NCBI RefSeq assembly: GCF_009711055.1
Contig: NZ_WMJY01000016.1
Coordinates: 1 to 64,000, forward strand
DNA from: Myroides pelagicus
GTDB taxonomy: Bacteria; Bacteroidota; Bacteroidia; Flavobacteriales; Flavobacteriaceae
Direction of reading: 5' to 3'
Length of the DNA: 64,000 nt
Part shown: positions 1 to 8,327 of the stretch, piece by piece
Layout of the letters: every line of letters begins with the position of its first letter
Numbering within the stretch: the first letter of the stretch is position 1
Made by a program: the position numbers and the translations under genes
Notes under the pieces: generated by a model
Databases searched by the model: none
Seen by the model: only the letters and a program-made list of their open reading frames with translations
What the model was told of the DNA's origin: nothing

Positions 1-2
1 AC

Positions 3-749
3 CGAAATAGGTGGCATGGTCCGACCGAAATAACCACGTATAAAAGAACGGAACTAGATCGATATAAAAGATTATTTGATAAAGGTGTAATTCCTAGTCA
101 AGAATGGGAGACTAAAAATATGGAGTTTCTGCAGCAACAAAAAAGTATTAATGATTTGGAGTCACAAATAATATTGATACGTTCTTCTCTGAATAATTTG
201 AATAAAAATAAAAAAACGACTGTATTGAGTGAGTCGAAGGATCAATTGAAACTGAAAAGAGATGTTATTTTATCATTTAATAAATTGGAAAAGTCAATTT
301 TTGATTGGGAACAGAGCTATGTAATTCGGTCTTCTATTGATGGAAGAATCTCCTTTTTACAGATATGGAAAGAGTATCAAAACATTGTGGCTGAAGAAAA
401 TGTGTTTGTTATTATTCCTCAAAATAATAATTTTATTGGAAAGGTGAAAGCGACAGTGCATAATTCTGGAAAAATAAAGGAGGGACAAACAGTAAATATT
501 AGATTAGATAATTATCCTGACAGAGAATTTGGTATAATAAAAGGTAAAGTGAAATCATTCGCTCTTATACCCGATAAAGAAAACAATTTATTGGTCGATA
601 TTGATTTACCAAATGGCTTAAGAACATCATATAATAAAGAATTAGTATTCCAACAAGAAATGTCGGGTAGAGCTGACATCGTTACTGATGATTTAAAGCT
701 TATCGAACGATTATTGTATCAATTTAGAGATTTATTTAAACGACAATAG
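3..749 (+). CDS. HlyD-family secretion adaptor, 5' end outside window
   Basis: Periplasmic membrane-fusion (adaptor) subunit of an ABC-type exporter or type I secretion system, linking an inner-membrane pump to an outer-membrane channel. The frame is open back to the window edge, so the gene starts upstream; the first ATG inside (position 120) is not a natural start, because the residues before it (LDRYKRLFDKGVIPSQEWE) are typical HlyD hairpin sequence. Visible parts are a coiled-coil hairpin, a return to the lipoyl/barrel region (SSIDGRISFLQIW), and a beta-barrel stretch (GKVKATVHNSGKIKEGQTVNIRLDNYP). The stop codon is one base before the next gene's ATG, so it is co-transcribed with the TolC-like gene. 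Family assignment is firm. The substrate is unknown; a bacteriocin or peptide exporter is plausible from this adaptor type, but the ATPase would lie outside the window. Confidence 0.8.
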   Translation, partial: RNRWHGPTEITTYKRTELDRYKRLFDKGVIPSQEWETKNMEFLQQQKSINDLESQIILIRSSLNNLNKNKKTTVLSESKDQLKLKRDVILSFNKLEKSIFDWEQSYVIRSSIDGRISFLQIWKEYQNIVAEENVFVIIPQNNNFIGKVKATVHNSGKIKEGQTVNIRLDNYPDREFGIIKGKVKSFALIPDKENNLLVDIDLPNGLRTSYNKELVFQQEMSGRADIVTDDLKLIERLLYQFRDLFKRQ

Positions 750-750
750 G

Positions 751-2058
751 ATGAGAAAGTGTATTTTATTCTTTTTGTTTTTTCAATTAAACTTAATGTA
801 TGGACAAGATACATTGACTTTTAAAGATTGTTTGAATTTAGTTCTAGAAAATAACTTAGAGCTAAAAGAAGCTTTATTAGAAGAGGAACTTGCAGTAATT
901 CAATATCAGAAGACTAGAAAAGATATTTATCCAAGTTTAAATGCTAGTGCTTCTAATAATAATGCTTTTGGAAGAAGTATAGATCCTTATTCAAATTCAT
1001 ACATTGATACAAAGTTTAAATCTTATTCTGGAAGTCTAGCAAGTAATCTTGTTTTGTTTGAAGGTTTTTCAAAACGCAACAGCATAAAAATGGCGAAAGC
1101 TGGGATTGATATTCAAAAAACTATAATTGAAAAGATTAGAGATGATATAACCATTGAAGTGGCTTCATTGTATACGGCGATACTGTATACTGAAGAATTG
1201 ATAAAAAGCTATAAGAAGCAAAATGAAATTTCAAAACGACAAAAAGAATTTTTGCAAGTAAGGTTTGAAGAGGGTGTAATAGCGGAAAGTGAATTATTCA
1301 AGCTTGATGCACAAATAGCATCTGAGTATTCAAATTTGATAACAACTGAAAATACATTGAAGATGTATTATTTAAATTTGCAACAGTTGGCTAATATTTC
1401 AATCCAATCTAGCATTCATTTGCAGGCTTTAAACGTAGAGGAGTTTGGAGAAATTGATGATGATTATCAAATTGATGTAGAAAAAAAATATGAGGAAATT
1501 CCAGGTTTTTTGATGGTTAAAAAACAAGAAGAGAGTGCAAAATTAAATATTAAAATTAGTCAATCTGCTTATTTACCATCTTTAAATCTACAGCTAAATT
1601 ATGGATCTTTTTATAGTGATAGTAATAGCAATTTTAGTTTTAATGAACAATGGAATAACAATAAGAATTATGGATTTAGTTTATCCTTATCTATTCCTGT
1701 ATTCAATGGTTTTGCTGTTCGCTATAATGTTAAAAGAGCTAAAGTTCAACATAAGCAGAGTTTGGTTAGAACCGATATAGAAAAAAACAGATTGATTAAG
1801 GTCTTAAGTCAGGCAAATAATGATTTAGTCGCGTCTAAAGAGAAATTGAAATCAGTGTCTAGTGCTCTACTATTTGCTCAAAAATCTTTTGAAGCTGATC
1901 AGTTGAAATATGAGTATGGCAAAATTAGTTTGACAGAATTGTTATTGACACAAAAAGATTATTTTAATACTCAAGGAGAGTTAATCAAGGCAAAATATGA
2001 ATATGTTTATAACAAGGGAGTTATAGGATTCTATAAGGATAGTGTTTTTTCGATGTAA
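751..2058 (+). CDS. TolC-family outer membrane efflux protein
   Basis: Outer-membrane channel partner of the adjacent HlyD-type adaptor. The 435-residue length is normal for the family. An N-terminal signal peptide is visible (MRKCILFFLFFQLNLMYG, cleavage near residue 19). Two OEP-type repeats follow, with long amphipathic helices rich in Glu, Lys and Gln and the family-typical phrases LTFKDCLNLVLENN near the start and FNGFAVRYNVKRA in the second half. The start codon follows the adaptor's stop by one base, giving a tight operon. A hairpin terminator lies about 80 bases downstream. The pair sits on the far side of the integrase from mnmE, so it is probably cargo of the integrated element rather than core genome (inference). 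Confidence 0.9.
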   Translation: MRKCILFFLFFQLNLMYGQDTLTFKDCLNLVLENNLELKEALLEEELAVIQYQKTRKDIYPSLNASASNNNAFGRSIDPYSNSYIDTKFKSYSGSLASNLVLFEGFSKRNSIKMAKAGIDIQKTIIEKIRDDITIEVASLYTAILYTEELIKSYKKQNEISKRQKEFLQVRFEEGVIAESELFKLDAQIASEYSNLITTENTLKMYYLNLQQLANISIQSSIHLQALNVEEFGEIDDDYQIDVEKKYEEIPGFLMVKKQEESAKLNIKISQSAYLPSLNLQLNYGSFYSDSNSNFSFNEQWNNNKNYGFSLSLSIPVFNGFAVRYNVKRAKVQHKQSLVRTDIEKNRLIKVLSQANNDLVASKEKLKSVSSALLFAQKSFEADQLKYEYGKISLTELLLTQKDYFNTQGELIKAKYEYVYNKGVIGFYKDSVFSM

Positions 2059-2134
2059 TAGAATGACACGTTTAGTAATTTTTACTTCCAAATGTAAATT
2101 TCAAGTGACACTATACCGAAAACTGTGTAAGTAT

Positions 2135-2172
2135 AAAATTCTGCTTGGGTTAAAACTGAGTAGAATTTTTTT
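2135..2172 (+). terminator. Rho-independent terminator after the TolC-like gene
   Basis: An inverted repeat (AAAATTCTGCTT pairing with GAGTAGAATTTT, two mismatches) is followed by a run of T on the + strand. It ends the adaptor/TolC transcript and separates it from the convergent HTH gene. Confidence 0.6.
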
Positions 2173-2185
2173 ATATATTTAATAT

Positions 2186-2503
2186 TTACATAGTTATGGA
2201 AACAAAAGAACTATTTCCGGATGAGTTTTTCAAACAGTTTAAAACTGGAGAAGAACTCCAAAGCTTTCCAAAAGACTTGTTTTTTAGCAGCCACTCATTA
2301 ATTTCAGACTTCTGAAAGAACAAGTATTTACCATTCGGTTTAGAGTAGGGGATTTTACTGTAATGAACCAGGTGATAGATATACGATTTTTTAAAACCAG
2401 TGTATTTCTCTAGTTCTTCCACAGACAGAATTTCCTTATTATTAGAGATGATAAGTTGCTCTAGATAATCAAGTTTTTCAAGTATAAGTTTAATAGTTTC
2501 CAT
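2186..2503 (-). CDS. Excisionase-like helix-turn-helix protein
   Basis: Small DNA-binding protein of the excisionase/MerR-like HTH type. Residues about 25-75 (LSVEELEKYTGFKKSYIYHL, then a wing ending in the SEINEWL phrase) match the HTH_17 pattern common in Bacteroidetes mobile elements. I chose the ATG at 2503; the upstream TTG two codons earlier is less likely. The remaining C-terminus is Ser-rich and not recognised. It lies behind the tyrosine integrase on the same strand, but a strong hairpin lies between them, so it may have its own promoter. Likely role is control of integrase directionality or regulation of the element, as for other xis-like proteins (inference from context). Confidence 0.7.
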   Translation of the reverse strand: METIKLILEKLDYLEQLIISNNKEILSVEELEKYTGFKKSYIYHLVHYSKIPYSKPNGKYLFFQKSEINEWLLKNKSFGKLWSSSPVLNCLKNSSGNSSFVSITM

Positions 2504-2552
2504 AATCAATTGTTTTTAGATTTTGAAGCAAACTACTATTATATCATAAACG

Positions 2553-2592
2553 ACTAAAGCCAAGTGTACTTTTAAGTACCACTTGGCTTTAG
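2553..2592. terminator. Long hairpin between integrase and HTH gene
   Basis: CTAAAGCCAAGTG followed by TACTT pairs with AAGTACCACTTGGCTTTAG, about 18 base pairs with a one-base bulge. It lies just past the integrase stop codon, so it most likely terminates the integrase transcript (minus strand). The T-run is weak, so a protein-binding or mRNA-protecting hairpin is also possible. Confidence 0.5.
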
Positions 2593-2623
2593 CATAATTA
2601 TAATCTGTAATTAATCCTTTGGT

Positions 2624-3757
2624 TTAAAATCCAAATTTAAGCTCTGGAATAAGCTCAGAGGCTTCTTTCATTTTACTATCTATGATTTTAGCATAGATTT
2701 GAGTAGTTCTAATTTCACGATGTCCTAAGCGCTTGGAAACCGTATAAATATCCGCTCCATTCTCTAAGAGTAGTACCGCATTAGTGTGTCTAGCACTATG
2801 GAAGGTAATATGTTTGTGAATACCTGCTCTGTTACACCAACGAACAATTTCGTTATTGTAAACTGCTGAGTATTTAAGACCAGTGAAAACGCGCTGGTTA
2901 AGTGATTCTCTTTCTCCTAAGAGTTCTCTTGCCTGTTTGGAGATATAAAGGTATTCAACACCTTCTGTTTTCTCTTGTCTATAGATGACTCTACAAACAT
3001 GATCTTCATCTCTTACTTCAGACCAAACTAGATTATTAATATCAGACCAACGAAGACCAGTTAAACAAGAAAATAAAAAGGCTCGTTTAAGTACTTCGTA
3101 TTTACAATCAGTTTTTACCAGGCTTTGCACTTCATTAAACGTAAGGTACTCTCTCTGACTTTCAGCTTGCTTAAAACTCTTTACTTTTTGAGCATAGTTA
3201 ATTGTTAGATAACCTTCTTCAAAGGCTAATCTAAGAGCAGCTCTAAACTTATTGAGATAAGAGTATTTTGAGTTTAATGATAAAGGGAGTTTACTTTTAG
3301 TAAGCGCCTTTGTATCAAAGTAATGTCTGACTTTTTTTAAAAATTCATCATCTACTTCATCAAAAGTAAAAGTAGGGGAGACACAGCGTTTTAAATGAAG
3401 AAAAGAAGCTGTCCAATTTCCGTAGTTTTTAGGACTTTCATATTTCTCTTCTGTTTTTTCAAGAAAGAAATCCAGGAAGCAACGTTGCCCTTTATGCTTA
3501 TTCTTAATTCCATATTTACCTCTAAGGTTTTCACTTTGTCGAATAGCTAAGATATTCTCAGCCATTTGAAGGGCTTCTTTGTTTTCCTTTCTCTCCTTTG
3601 GACTATTAGGAGCGCCATGTAAAAAGAGTTTTAGGTTTTCAAATTCTCTGATATACTTCTTCTTTCCAGTAGAAGTAACTTCAACTCCTTTTGTGTACTC
3701 AATTAGAAGACTTATTCTTCCACTAGGTAGTTTTCGTTGTTTAAGTGTGATGTTCAT
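2624..3757 (-). CDS. Tyrosine-type site-specific integrase
   Basis: Integrase of the phage/conjugative-element tyrosine recombinase family, 377 residues. It has an N-terminal arm-binding region, a SAM-like core-binding domain (about 100-200) and a catalytic domain. The catalytic set is present: Arg236 in TGLRWSDIN, His320 and Arg323 in HSARH, His346 in RLGHRE, and the nucleophile Tyr355 in TTQIYAKI, so the enzyme looks intact. The gene starts 180 bases from the 3' end of mnmE and reads away from it. This is the layout expected when an element has integrated at the end of mnmE, as Salmonella genomic island 1 does. Paired TCACAACA/TGTTGTGA motifs lie just upstream of the gene. The HTH gene, and probably the exporter genes to the left, belong to the same element (inference). 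Confidence 0.9.
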   Translation of the reverse strand: MNITLKQRKLPSGRISLLIEYTKGVEVTSTGKKKYIREFENLKLFLHGAPNSPKERKENKEALQMAENILAIRQSENLRGKYGIKNKHKGQRCFLDFFLEKTEEKYESPKNYGNWTASFLHLKRCVSPTFTFDEVDDEFLKKVRHYFDTKALTKSKLPLSLNSKYSYLNKFRAALRLAFEEGYLTINYAQKVKSFKQAESQREYLTFNEVQSLVKTDCKYEVLKRAFLFSCLTGLRWSDINNLVWSEVRDEDHVCRVIYRQEKTEGVEYLYISKQARELLGERESLNQRVFTGLKYSAVYNNEIVRWCNRAGIHKHITFHSARHTNAVLLLENGADIYTVSKRLGHREIRTTQIYAKIIDSKMKEASELIPELKFGF

Positions 3758-3937
3758 AATATCTATATTAGGTTAAGGGAGACCGATTTTTCACAACACT
3801 TTCACAACACTTTTTTATTATGTTGTGAATATGTTGTGACTAATATAGAAAATAAGGACATCTTATAAAAACATTTAACACACAACTATTTGATTTTCAA
3901 AGCATTTTAAATCAAATAAAAGTATTAAAAAGACAGG
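3758..3937. other. Probable island boundary / attachment region next to mnmE
   Basis: An AT-rich non-coding stretch lies between the integrase start and the mnmE stop codon. It contains the four TCACAACA-type motifs listed separately. If the island recombined at the 3' end of mnmE, one attachment site should overlap the last mnmE codons and this region, and the other should lie left of position 1. I looked for a second copy of the mnmE 3' end within 1-3900 and did not see one. Confidence 0.35.
3791..3839. repeat. Four 8-bp motifs as an inverted pair of direct repeats
   Basis: TCACAACA occurs at 3791-3798 and 3802-3809. Its reverse complement TGTTGTGA occurs at 3821-3828 and 3832-3839. Each pair is spaced exactly 11 bp and the two pairs face each other across about 11 bp. 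This symmetry suggests a protein-binding array 34-83 bp upstream of the integrase start, such as integrase arm sites or an excisionase/repressor operator. Seen directly; function is inference. Confidence 0.6.
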
Positions 3938-5329
3938 TTATTTACCGATACAAAAGTTCGCAAAAATATTCCCTAATAACTCATCATTGGTAACTTGTCC
4001 TGTTATTTCACCGAAGAAGTATAAGGCTTGGCGGATATCGATAGCCATAAGGTCTGCAGATAAATTCGTCTGAAGCCCCCATTTTACTTTTTCGATTTCC
4101 TCTAGAGCTTTCAGCAGAGAGTCATAGTGGCGGGTATTAGTCACGATAGTCTCGTTATTGCGAAGAGCACCTGTATTGACAAAGCTTAATAGAGCTTGTT
4201 TTAATTCCTCCACACCTATATTATCTTTAGCAGACATTAGCATTAAATTCTCAATGTTTGCTTGATACTGAGTGATTTGATCAGCAGTTAGTAAGTCTCT
4301 CTTATTACATACGACAAGAAGAGGTTTTAGAGGGTATTTATTTTTCAGTTTTTCAAGCTCAAGTTTGATTTCTTCTAATGAACTACTATTTAATTTGGCA
4401 CCATCAATTAAATAGATGACTACCTGGGCAGCCTCTATCTTCTCAAAAGTTTTTTGGATACCAATACTCTCGACAACATCTTTTGTTTCGCGAATACCTG
4501 CCGTATCGATAAATCTAAAGCCTATACCATCGATGACTAATTCATCTTCAATTGTATCACGGGTAGTTCCAGCGATATCTGATACGATTGCGCGTTCTTC
4601 GTTCAGTAAAGCATTTAATAGGGTGGATTTACCTACATTTGGTTCTCCTACGATAGCAACTGGAATACCGTTTTTGATTACGTTACCTACTGCGAAAGAG
4701 TCGATTAGTCGTTTTAAGACGAATTCAATGCGATCAATTAGTTCTTTGAACTGAGTACGGTCAGCAAACTCTACGTCTTCTTCTGAGAAGTCTAGTTCTA
4801 ATTCGATTAACGAAGCGAAATTTAGCAATTGCTCACGCAGTTTGGCAATCTCACTTGAGAACCCTCCACGCATTTGCTGCATTGCGATTTGATGGCTTGC
4901 CTCGTTATCTGAAGCGATTAAGTCTGCTACAGCTTCTGCTTGTGAGAGGTCTAACTTGCCGTTTAAAAATGCACGCATCGTAAATTCTCCAGCTTGTGCC
5001 ATTTTTGCCCCTTTTCGAAGGCATAGTTGAATGATCTGCTGTTGAATGAAGGTTGATCCATGACACGAAATTTCAATTGTATTTTCTCCTGTATAAGAGT
5101 TAGGCCCTTTGAATACAGAGATTAATACTTGATCTATTACACGGTCTCCATCGACGATATGTCCCAAGTGGAGTGTATGCGTTTTTTGCTTTGTTAGGTC
5201 TTTATTTTTTATCGATTTAAAGATGCCATTTACCAGTGTGATTGCGTCTTTACCCGATACCCTTATGATGGCAATAGCTCCTGCTCCTGATGGGGTAGCT
5301 AGAGCTACTATAGTATCTTCTAATATCAT
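3938..5329 (-). CDS. mnmE: tRNA uridine-5-carboxymethylaminomethyl modification GTPase
   Basis: GTPase that with MnmG modifies U34 of several tRNAs in the cytoplasm. At 463 residues it is full length. It has an N-terminal tetrahydrofolate-binding domain (about 1-120, starting MILEDTIVALATPSGAGAIA), a helical domain, and an inserted G domain with GEPNVGKST (G1, about 228), DIAGTTRD (G2), DTAGIRE (G3) and NKRD (G4). The C-terminal FCIGK motif carries the catalytic Cys. The gene ends intact although a tyrosine integrase lies directly downstream, as expected when an element integrates at the 3' end and restores the last codons. The downstream neighbour on the other strand is part of the probable island. 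Confidence 0.98.
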   Translation of the reverse strand: MILEDTIVALATPSGAGAIAIIRVSGKDAITLVNGIFKSIKNKDLTKQKTHTLHLGHIVDGDRVIDQVLISVFKGPNSYTGENTIEISCHGSTFIQQQIIQLCLRKGAKMAQAGEFTMRAFLNGKLDLSQAEAVADLIASDNEASHQIAMQQMRGGFSSEIAKLREQLLNFASLIELELDFSEEDVEFADRTQFKELIDRIEFVLKRLIDSFAVGNVIKNGIPVAIVGEPNVGKSTLLNALLNEERAIVSDIAGTTRDTIEDELVIDGIGFRFIDTAGIRETKDVVESIGIQKTFEKIEAAQVVIYLIDGAKLNSSSLEEIKLELEKLKNKYPLKPLLVVCNKRDLLTADQITQYQANIENLMLMSAKDNIGVEELKQALLSFVNTGALRNNETIVTNTRHYDSLLKALEEIEKVKWGLQTNLSADLMAIDIRQALYFFGEITGQVTNDELLGNIFANFCIGK

Positions 5330-5438
5330 ATATTCATCTATTATGGAGCAAAGATACTATTAATTCACTAATCTAAACGGGGTTTACCTGTTAAGCATTA
5401 ATCGATTTATTTGTATATTTAAGGGTATATTTGTATTT

Positions 5439-5849
5439 ATGTTTAGAGTTTTGAGTATTTCTTTATTGGTCTTACTACCTGTATTGGCTCAGGCACAACC
5501 TTATCGAATGAGTATTGAAGACCAACAGCAGATCAAGACAATATCTGATAGAGTGTTACCTTATCTCTTGCGAATTGAACAGACACTTGATCAGAATGCC
5601 GTACAGTTAAAACAAGGTCAGATAGACTTACTCAATCCAGCAATTGACGAATTAGTTAAGCAAGGTCTAAACAAAGCGACATTGGAGAATCGAATTAGAG
5701 TTAAAGGTATTGTGTGCCTTTTGTGTTACAAGGAACAATGGCAGGATCAGTTGGCGCAGAGGGAAGTTTTGTTGCAAAAGCAGAGTGATTCATGTGATTC
5801 GATAAAGGCAAATCAATGCAGATTGAGTCCTTTTCACCTGCGTAGATAG
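5439..5849 (+). CDS. Small secreted protein of unknown function
   Basis: I do not recognise this family. The 136-residue product has a clear signal peptide (MFRVLSISLLVLLPVLAQA, cleavage near residue 19-20), then an alpha-helical, Gln-rich region and a pair LLCYKEQ/SDSCDS with four cysteines overall, so disulfides in the periplasm are possible. It is convergent with the EamA gene and divergent from mnmE. A promoter-like TATATTTG ends only five bases before the ATG (5426-5433), so if used it would give a nearly leaderless mRNA. A shared hairpin terminator follows. Confidence 0.6.
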   Translation: MFRVLSISLLVLLPVLAQAQPYRMSIEDQQQIKTISDRVLPYLLRIEQTLDQNAVQLKQGQIDLLNPAIDELVKQGLNKATLENRIRVKGIVCLLCYKEQWQDQLAQREVLLQKQSDSCDSIKANQCRLSPFHLRR

Positions 5850-5856
5850 TAACGAA

Positions 5857-5893
5857 AAAAAGCAGTACAAAGGATTAACTCGATACTGCTTTT
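5857..5893. terminator. Bidirectional hairpin between convergent genes
   Basis: AAAAGCAGTA and TACTGCTTTT form a stem with A and T runs on opposite sides, placed between the ends of the small secreted protein gene and the EamA gene. Confidence 0.6.
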
Positions 5894-5916
5894 CGCTGTG
5901 TATTTGGTTTGGCGTA

Positions 5917-6816
5917 TTAAGCGAATTTTTTGCTACCTGCCACACATAGGATAACCCCTAGGGTTACCAATAACATATTAGAACTTACCTGTTCGTTTAG
6001 TAAAAATGCAGCTAGTGCTAATCCAAAGAATGGTTGTAGTAATTGTAATTGTCCTACTTGGGCTATTCCTCCTTGAGCTAAGCCTTTATACCAAAAGACA
6101 AATCCAACAAACATACTAAACACCCCTAAGTAAGCAGTTCCTACCCATGCACTTACTGGTACTAATGTAGCTGCTATTGGCAGTGTTGTTACTACACAAG
6201 CAATTGAGATGGGAAGTGATAACACGACTGCCCAAGAGATAACTTGCCAACCACCCAATGATTTGGATAGTTTTGCTCCTTCTGCATAGCTTAGTCCACA
6301 TAGTATGATAGCGAGTAACATGAGTACATTTCCTATTAGTGAACTCGTACCTCCCTGTAAAACGGCAAATCCAATAACTAATAGACTTCCCATAATTGAA
6401 AATAACCAAAAGATTGGTTTTGGTTTTTCTCCTCCTCTTATTACCGCGAATACGGCTGTACTCATAGGTAGTATTCCCAAAAATACAAGCGAATGTGCTG
6501 AAGTAATGTGTTGTAAGGCTAAAGCTGATAAGAGTGGAAAGCCTATAACACCCCCTATTGCGACGATTAGTAAAGGTAATATTTGTTGCTTCGTTGGTCG
6601 TTTTTCTTTGAAGGCTAATAAGCAGATTAGGGCTAATACCCCTGCAATAGCTGCTCTTGAAGCTGTTACAAACAACGGGTCTAACGATAATACCGCTATT
6701 TTTGTCGCTGGCATTGATCCACTGAATAGCAATACACCTATAAATCCGTTGATCCAACCATTAGTATTATTGGTCATCGCTGATGTATTGTCTAATGTAC
6801 TTAATACTTGTTTCAT
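5917..6816 (-). CDS. EamA-family (drug/metabolite) transporter
   Basis: Inner-membrane exporter of the DMT superfamily with 299 residues and about ten hydrophobic helices. The two EamA halves are recognisable (first half starting GWINGFIGVLLFSGSMPATK; second half with the typical AYLGVFSMFVGFVFWYKGL and a closing LLVTLGVILCVAG). The substrate cannot be read from sequence. It is transcribed divergently from a MocR-type regulator 92 bp away. MocR genes often control the neighbouring transporter or a PLP/amino-acid-related function, so an amino acid, vitamin or antimetabolite exporter under MocR control is the best guess. The overlapping open frames within this gene are shadows. Confidence 0.9.
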   Translation of the reverse strand: MKQVLSTLDNTSAMTNNTNGWINGFIGVLLFSGSMPATKIAVLSLDPLFVTASRAAIAGVLALICLLAFKEKRPTKQQILPLLIVAIGGVIGFPLLSALALQHITSAHSLVFLGILPMSTAVFAVIRGGEKPKPIFWLFSIMGSLLVIGFAVLQGGTSSLIGNVLMLLAIILCGLSYAEGAKLSKSLGGWQVISWAVVLSLPISIACVVTTLPIAATLVPVSAWVGTAYLGVFSMFVGFVFWYKGLAQGGIAQVGQLQLLQPFFGLALAAFLLNEQVSSNMLLVTLGVILCVAGSKKFA

Positions 6817-6860
6817 TTTTTTTCATTTCTTTTCAGCAAACTTCGCTTATTATAGTGGTA

Positions 6861-6908
6861 AGTACAGTATCAATTTTGTATATTTATACGAGTACAGTTG
6901 CAATTGTT
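6861..6908. promoter_or_regulatory. Direct-repeat operator in the EamA/MocR divergent promoter
   Basis: AGTACAGTATCAATTTTGT (from 6861) recurs as AGTACAGTTGCAATTGT (from 6891), a 30-bp spacing that puts the copies on the same helix face. MocR regulators are known to bind direct repeats in divergent promoters. Function here is inference. Confidence 0.5.
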
Positions 6909-8327
6909 ATGGAACAAGAATACATTTATCAGCGAATAGCCACTTCGATAGCTGATCAGATTAGAGGTGGTGTATTAAAGCCCGGGGATAGATTACCTTC
7001 GGTGCGAATGCTTTGTACCACTTATAAAGTGAGTATGAATACAGCTTCGCGCATTTACCAAGAGTTAGAGGCTAATGGATTGGTAGAGGCAAAACCGCAA
7101 TCGGGTTATTTTGTCACTAATCTTTCTTTTGTAGATATTCCTTTGCCGGAAGTTAGTAAGCCGGTTTTGCTCGCCAATAATAAGGAGCCTAAAGAGATTA
7201 TTCGAAAAGTATATAGTAATATGGGCAATCGCTCGTTGACTTTATTTTCTTATAGTACACTTTACGACGATTTTTTGCCAGTGATGAAAATGAAAAAGGA
7301 GATGCTCGCTGCTTCTAGGACACTGGTTAATGGAGGAATTGAATATGATTCTGTTTCGGGAAATTTAAACTTGAGAAGAGTGATTGCTCAGCGATCTATC
7401 ACGTGGGGAGGTTCATTGATGGAAGAGGATATTGTTACTGCTAACGGGAGTATGAGTGCTATATCCATGTGTCTATTAGCACTTGGTAAACCTGGAGATA
7501 CCATTGCTATTGAGAGTCCCTGCTATCCAGGTGTGTTTCAGTTAGCGATTGATTTAGGGTTTAAAGTGGTCGAGTTGCCTACAGATCCAGTCACTGGGAT
7601 TAAGGTTAGTGCGCTTAGAGAGGCTATAGATCATATTGATCTTTGTTTACTTATTTCTAATTATAATACCCCTATGGGGAGTTGTATGCCTGAGTCCCAC
7701 AAAAAAGAGATAGTAGCCCTATTGGATCAGCATAATATTCCTTTGATAGAGGATGATGTTTATGGTGATCTATACTTTGGGAATCAACGACCTAGTTGTT
7801 GTAAGGCTTATGACAAGACAGGTAATGTACTTTGGTGTAGTTCGGTATCTAAGACATTGGCGCCAGGGTATCGCGTGGGGTGGGTGGCACCAGGTAAATA
7901 TAAAGAGCAGATCCTTCGCCAAAAATTGTTGCATGAGATTTCTACCCCGGGATTGATGCAGGAGGCAGTGGCTAGTTTTATGCGTACGGGAAAGTACGAT
8001 AAGCATTTGAGAAAACTGAGACACGGTCTTTATGAGAATTACCAGAAATATCTCAATACAATTATTACCAGTTTTCCTGTACATACCAAAATCAATCGTC
8101 CACAGGGAGGATTGTCTCTATGGATAGAACTAGATCAGCGTATCGATGCTTTAGCATTATACGATTTGGCTATTGCTGAAGGAATTAGTATTGCACCAGG
8201 ACGGATGTTTACTGTACAAGAACAGTTTCAAAATTGTATTCGTTTGTGTATTGGTCTTCCATGGTCTATATCAGTTGATCAAAAGTTACAGCGATTAGGG
8301 GAATTGAGTAAACAGCTTATGAAATAA
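6909..8327 (+). CDS. MocR-type transcriptional regulator (GntR domain plus aminotransferase domain)
   Basis: Fusion regulator: an N-terminal GntR winged helix (about 1-72, including PGDRLPSVRMLCTTYKVSMN) joined by a linker to a fold-type I PLP-dependent aminotransferase-like domain. The PLP lysine is present in CSSVSKTLAPGYRVGW (Lys315), and ISNYNTPMGSCMP and EDDVYGDLYF match the cofactor-binding region. I start it at 6909 (MEQEYIYQRIATSIADQI) because this is where GntR homology begins and it leaves the direct-repeat operator outside the coding region; the frame is open further upstream to 6783 but overlaps the divergent EamA gene. Length 472 is normal. It probably senses PLP or an amino-acid-like ligand and controls the EamA gene and itself (inference). 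Confidence 0.92.
   Translation: MEQEYIYQRIATSIADQIRGGVLKPGDRLPSVRMLCTTYKVSMNTASRIYQELEANGLVEAKPQSGYFVTNLSFVDIPLPEVSKPVLLANNKEPKEIIRKVYSNMGNRSLTLFSYSTLYDDFLPVMKMKKEMLAASRTLVNGGIEYDSVSGNLNLRRVIAQRSITWGGSLMEEDIVTANGSMSAISMCLLALGKPGDTIAIESPCYPGVFQLAIDLGFKVVELPTDPVTGIKVSALREAIDHIDLCLLISNYNTPMGSCMPESHKKEIVALLDQHNIPLIEDDVYGDLYFGNQRPSCCKAYDKTGNVLWCSSVSKTLAPGYRVGWVAPGKYKEQILRQKLLHEISTPGLMQEAVASFMRTGKYDKHLRKLRHGLYENYQKYLNTIITSFPVHTKINRPQGGLSLWIELDQRIDALALYDLAIAEGISIAPGRMFTVQEQFQNCIRLCIGLPWSISVDQKLQRLGELSKQLMK

Noticed and set aside
1..3937. A second copy of the mnmE 3' end as the other attachment site inside the window
   Set aside because: No match to the terminal mnmE sequence was seen between 1 and 3900; the other border must lie outside.
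6783..6908. Longer N-terminus for the MocR-type regulator
   Set aside because: It would overlap the divergent EamA gene and cover the direct-repeat operator; GntR homology begins at 6909.
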